A stretch of 64,000 bases of DNA, taken from assembly GCF_032884065.1 (NCBI RefSeq), contig NC_088863.1:68333840-68397839 (forward strand), read 5' to 3'. Below are positions 60,039-64,000 of this stretch, one piece after another. The notes beneath the pieces are model-generated. The model ran no database searches and was not told the origin of the DNA. It saw only the letters and a program-made list of their open reading frames with translations. Every line of letters starts with the position of its first letter. Positions within the stretch are counted from its first letter, which is position 1. The DNA is from Artemia franciscana (lineage: Eukaryota > Arthropoda > Branchiopoda > Anostraca > Artemiidae). The position numbers were made by a program, and so were the translations under genes.

Positions 60039-61622
60039 AATTTATTGGAGAATGACCAACACTGGGATAACTGCATCAATGACGCGTGCGAAACGTCAAC
60101 CCCAAGTCAAATTCGTGCATTGTTTGGCATCATTTTAACAACTTGCTCTCCATCAGCTCCTATAGAGTTATGGGAAAAATATAAGTCAAAAATGTCCGAA
60201 GATATACTCCATCGAAAACAGTTAGAGACGTCAGATATGACTTTTGATTTTACATCAGAAATTATAACTACACTTTAGTTATTATAGAAGATTTGTGCGT
60301 ACGTATGGCAAACAAACCTCTTCAGGATTTGGGAATGCCTTCACCTAACCGTATCGCTGCTGTTTCGACATGTGTAGAATTGGATCGTGAACAAAGTTAC
60401 AGTACTAGTGATCTATTGTCGTATGTACAAAATAACATTTCCAAGTTAACGTCGGAACAAAAAGACATTTATGATACGATAATGCATTGTGTCGATAACA
60501 ACGTTGGAGAAATTTTCTTTTTGGATGCACCAGGAGGTACTTGTAAAACGTTTGTGATAAAACTGATTCTGGCATCAATTCGATCAAAAAATGATATAGC
60601 GTTGGCAATTGCGTCGTCCGGAATAGCGCAACGTTGCTGCCTGGTGGAAGAACTGCTCATTCCGCTTTGAAATTGCCTCTGAATTTGTATTCTACAGAAA
60701 CTACCACGTGCAATATTTCCAAATCATCTGGGATGGGTAAAGTATTGCAGCAATGCAAACTTATTATTTGGGATGAGTGCACAATGGCACACAAAAAATC
60801 GCTTGAGGCTCTGGATCAATGCTTGAAAGATTTGCGAGGGAAGTCGAAACCCTTTGGCAGCACATTAATATTGCTTGCGGGAGATTTCAGGCAAACATTA
60901 CCTATAATACCTAGATTAACTCCTGCAGACGAAATGAATGCTTGCCTGAAAAATTCTAATTTATGGGCACACGTAAAAACATTAAAATTAACTACAAATA
61001 TGCGTGTCCGATTGCAAAACGATGACTCTGGTCAAACATTTTCAGATCAATTGCTGGCAATTGGAAACGGAAAGCTCCCAGTAGACCAATTTCAGGACGT
61101 ATACAACTACCTGCTGATTTCTGTAATTTAGTGACGTCCAAAAATGAATTGATTGAAAAAGTATTTCCGGATATTCTAAAAAATTATGAAAATAATACGT
61201 GCTACAACTAAAAATAGGCGTACCAATAATACTTTAAAGAAATATCAACCCACCAAAGCTTTGCAATGGCACGCGACTTGCCGTAAAAAAAAACAATGGA
61301 AAACCTAATAGAGGCCACAATCTTGACAGGGCCTTTTGAGGGTGAGGCTGTTCTTATTCCTCGCATTCCCATGATTCCAACGGATCTGCCTTTTCAATTT
61401 AAAAGATTGCAATTCCCAATTCGATTAGCATTTGCAATCACCATTAACAAAGCTCAAGGTCAATCATTAGAAAAATGTGGTATAGATCTTAATACTGATT
61501 GTTTTTCCCATGGACAATTGTACGTTGCATGTTCGAGCGTCGGTAAACCTGACAATCTATTTATATGCAGCGACAATTGGACAGCGAAGAATGTTGTATA
61601 TTCGCAAGTTTTACGCAGTTAA
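60039..61622 (+). pseudogene. Helitron PIF1-like helicase remnant
   Basis: It reads LLENDQHWDNCINDACETST, then DLLSYVQNNISKLTSEQKDI, a changed Walker A (DAPGGTCKTF; Gly replaced by Cys before Lys), and IALAIASSGIA before a frameshift. From 60634: QCKLIIWDECTMAHKKSLEA, LLAGDFRQTLPIIP and TTNMRVRL. A deletion of about 190 bases near 61195 removes the segment before the C-terminus (61296-61622), which reads FAITINKAQGQS and LYVACSSVGKPDNL (Arg to Ser in the last motif). It is inactive by several independent changes. Confidence 0.85.
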
Positions 61623-61969
61623 TTTGTATTGTATCTATCTATCTATATAAAAACGAGTTGTGTGTATGCATGTTTGTTTGTTTGTAAAAAGAGCGTTTGC
61701 ATATGAAGTCATTATTAGTACATACGGCTTTGTATATGCACAGACAATGGGAAAGCCAAGAATGTTGTATATTCGCAATTTTTACGTAGTTTGAAACACA
61801 TATATAAATCTATCTATATTCACAGGTGGGACACAGGGACACAACTACAATGGCGCGTAACTAATATGGCGCGTAACGACTTACGCGCCCGGGGGGGCTT
61901 GGGGGGGGGCGCGAAGCGCCCCACCAACTAGGTGTTGGGGTGGTTCGAAGCGCCCCCCCCAACAGCTAG

Positions 61970-62062
<93 letters not shown>
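61970..62062. repeat. (AT)n microsatellite
   Basis: AT repeat directly after the CTAG end of the intronic Helitron. Together with 58944-59034 it brackets the element. Confidence 0.95.
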
Positions 62063-63334
62063 TCGAACAGCTAAAGAAGAGGACATGCAACAAGAAATAG
62101 CAAACATTGCACTGAATCACAGAGGAAAACGTTTGACAAAAAAAATCTGCTGTTAGATGAGAATCAAAATTATAATGGAATGAAGCAACGTGCTAGTTTA
62201 TTGTGCGTGAGTCTGTGAAGGAGAAACAGGAAGGAGAAAATTGAACTTATGCAAGAATTACTAATTTCAATTGAAATTGCTGATTTTTCACCCCGGAATG
62301 ACGAAATATGCTATTTTAGCGTCTACAAGGATACACAGGTAAAGGGGAAGGAATTTACACATGGATCTCTTAACCACCCTGGAATGGAATGAAGTTATTT
62401 TGATGTCTTTAAAGGATAAACAGGAAAGAGGAATTGAATTTATCCCAGAAAAATTTTTGAGAGCTACGTCAAATTTATACACATTCAAAGGGCAAAAAAT
62501 ACATTTGTATGCAAGAAAATCAATATTATATATTTTGATCAGCTTATCAGCAAATATTGATTACAATCAAACACGATTATAGAGATAAAGAGTAACAATA
62601 GATGGCAGCGCTTTTGAACCAGAACGAAATATTTCTGTCCTGAAAATTTGAATATTTATGTTAATTAACATATGAACTTGTTCCAGCTCCAAAAACTGTC
62701 AGAATTCTTAATATTTGTGAAACTTGAATAAAACTTGAATTTTAACCGTTTGAATGCCTATGTACCTTACGGACACTTTTCACTTGAAGAAAAAAGCAAC
62801 TTACAATAATCTTCTTCGTAAGACACTGCAGAATTCCTCTTTGGACCAAGTACGTCAGGCTGTTCGGCTGTGATAAATAAAAGTGACAAATATGTCATTT
62901 TTGTAACTTTTCAGCAGAGCCAAAAACAGAAAAAAAAGTTTGTCGACTATGGTCGCTCAGAAGGATGAGACTAATGGAGATAAAGGGAACATATTCTAAA
63001 CAACTTTTTATGCTCTTTTCAGTGGTTTAATCAAATTTAAACATTACAAGCGAATTCAAAATTATTCCATTTTATAGCGTATGTCTCTTTTTTCCTACCG
63101 ATAAGATAATCCTCTTCTGTCAAGTTGTTCTGAGGGAATTCAAAATTCCTTTGTAAAATAGAAGACAAATGCCATTATAGCTCCATAATCTAAGCATCTT
63201 CTGTCAAAACTGACGAGTGTCTCTTTTTTTTATAAAGGTACAATATATGAAAATTTTGGCTTCACAATTCGATTCCTTATGCTGAGTTTACTGACGATAC
63301 ATATTTAGCTCATTTTTACCCAACATGACATATA

Positions 63335-63410
63335 TCGCACTTTTGATTACAAAAGTGATCACAGTGATCGCACTTACAAAAGTGATCGCACTTTTGATCA
63401 CAGTCGTATT
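63335..63410. repeat. Cluster of AAAAGTGATC / GATCACTTTT palindromes
   Basis: ACAAAAGTGATCACAGTGAT and GTGATCGCACTTTTGATCAC form overlapping direct and inverted repeats that can fold as hairpins. The function is unknown; it resembles in style the TGATCA cluster at 11400-11490. Confidence 0.6.
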
Positions 63411-64000
63411 GCTCAAGAACAATTAAAACACTTTTTTTAGCCACAGGCAAGATTTATACGCAGTTTTCCAAAAAAAAGCCATTTTCCCAGCCTTAGGCTG
63501 ACACCTCCATAAGGAAAAATATAGATTAGACCCTTACCCGTTCATTTCCAATAAAAAATAAAATGTATGAGGTAGGAAAAAAAAAGACAGAATCCAAGTG
63601 TGGCTACCGGAAACAACTAATTTGTATATAAAAGAGTTTTACGACTACTCTCAATAGTTTCATCTTTATATTTTAATTTTACCCCAATATCTTACCCCAA
63701 TCAATTATAGTAACAAGATTTAACACTCTAACACAGGATCAATACGAAACAAATCTAAATTTTTTGCTAGACGCCTCGACAATACAAACTTGTTATTTGT
63801 AGTTGCAGAGAACAATAAAATCTCTACTAATCAGTTGTAATCCACAAATAATTCATTGAAACACTTGCAATTCCAACTGTCTTTATTTGTAGCATTCTAA
63901 AGTTTAGATAAGTTTAAAGAGTAATACTAAAATAATTGCTAAAATAAGCTACTAAAATAATTACTAAAAAAAAACGCCACTAAAATAATTTTTGCAGAGA

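Larger units (their letters stand above)
59037..61969 (+). mobile_element. Helitron in chaoptin intron, mosaic, about 2.9 kb
   Basis: The 5' end is TCTATATATATAAAAATAAG (a second TC lies at 59034). The 3' end is CTAG (61966-61969) behind a slightly damaged hairpin, followed by AT. Internally the Rep N-terminus (59194-59877) is joined to a Helitron 3' tail without terminus (59878-60038, ending at CAACTAGG) and then to the helicase half (60039-61622). The Rep core, HUH and Tyr motifs are all missing. TGACGTCA sites lie at 59081 and 59104. Confidence 0.86.
58908..64000 (+). other. Second intron of chaoptin-like gene, extends past the window
   Basis: It starts at GT 58908. It holds an AT tract (58944-59034), a Helitron in the same orientation as the gene (59037-61969), another AT tract (61970-62062) and then about 1.9 kb of AT-rich DNA. 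I found no LRR exon in 62063-64000. Confidence 0.6.

Noticed and set aside
62288-62582. Overlapping 66- and 73-codon frames in the chaoptin intron
   Set aside because: Both strands are open over the same bases and no LRR or other motif is present; not the missing chaoptin exon.

Overview
This window is eukaryotic and AT-rich. It is built mostly of transposable elements and simple repeats, with two pieces of host genes near its ends. Multi-kilobase introns, spliced exons, Helitrons, non-LTR retrotransposons and a chaoptin-like leucine-rich-repeat gene point to an arthropod. I favour a crustacean (possibly a brine-shrimp-like branchiopod), but the species is inference only. Two 100-base N runs mark assembly gaps (1331-1430 and 43901-44000).

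Host genes. On the + strand at 4469-10458, three exons with matching splice phases form the last 152 codons of an unassigned Ser/Pro/Gln/Asn-rich protein. At 56905-58907, also +, the first two coding exons of a chaoptin (chp) homologue are present: signal peptide, Cys-rich LRR N-cap and first LRRs. That gene runs off the right edge, and a Helitron sits in its second intron.

Mobile elements. One Helitron family dominates: TC 5' ends, CTAG 3' ends inside a 20-bp-stem hairpin, Rep-helicase remnants, and an internal GC-rich 27-bp minisatellite. Copies or fragments lie at 1431-2267, 2444-3992, 24723-26018, 33095-34524, 39930-43900 (-), 44001-48765 (both strands), 48770-53767 and 59037-61969. Most abut long (AT)n tracts. 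The only intact transposon ORF is a 974-aa endonuclease/reverse transcriptase (RTE-like) at 19645-22569 (-), flanked by (AT)n on both sides. Decayed non-LTR elements lie at 27757-32523, 35143-37640 (one nested in another) and 39006-39760. A non-coding foldback family occurs at 12089-13790 and 26047-27750, and a second inverted-repeat family at 34612-35095.

Architecture. The most striking structure is a large inverted repeat centred at 45746/45747. Two opposed copies of a Helitron Rep gene, each preceded head-to-tail by another Helitron's 3' end, mirror each other over about 2 kb. The same segment ends in a pair of Helitrons arranged 5' end to 5' end near 48767. Other tandem arrays are a 66-bp repeat (15985-16830), an 84-bp repeat (23473-23700) and a roughly 1.2-kb unit repeated about three times inside the minus-strand Helitron at 40165-43448. 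I found no convincing tRNA, rRNA or CRISPR feature.
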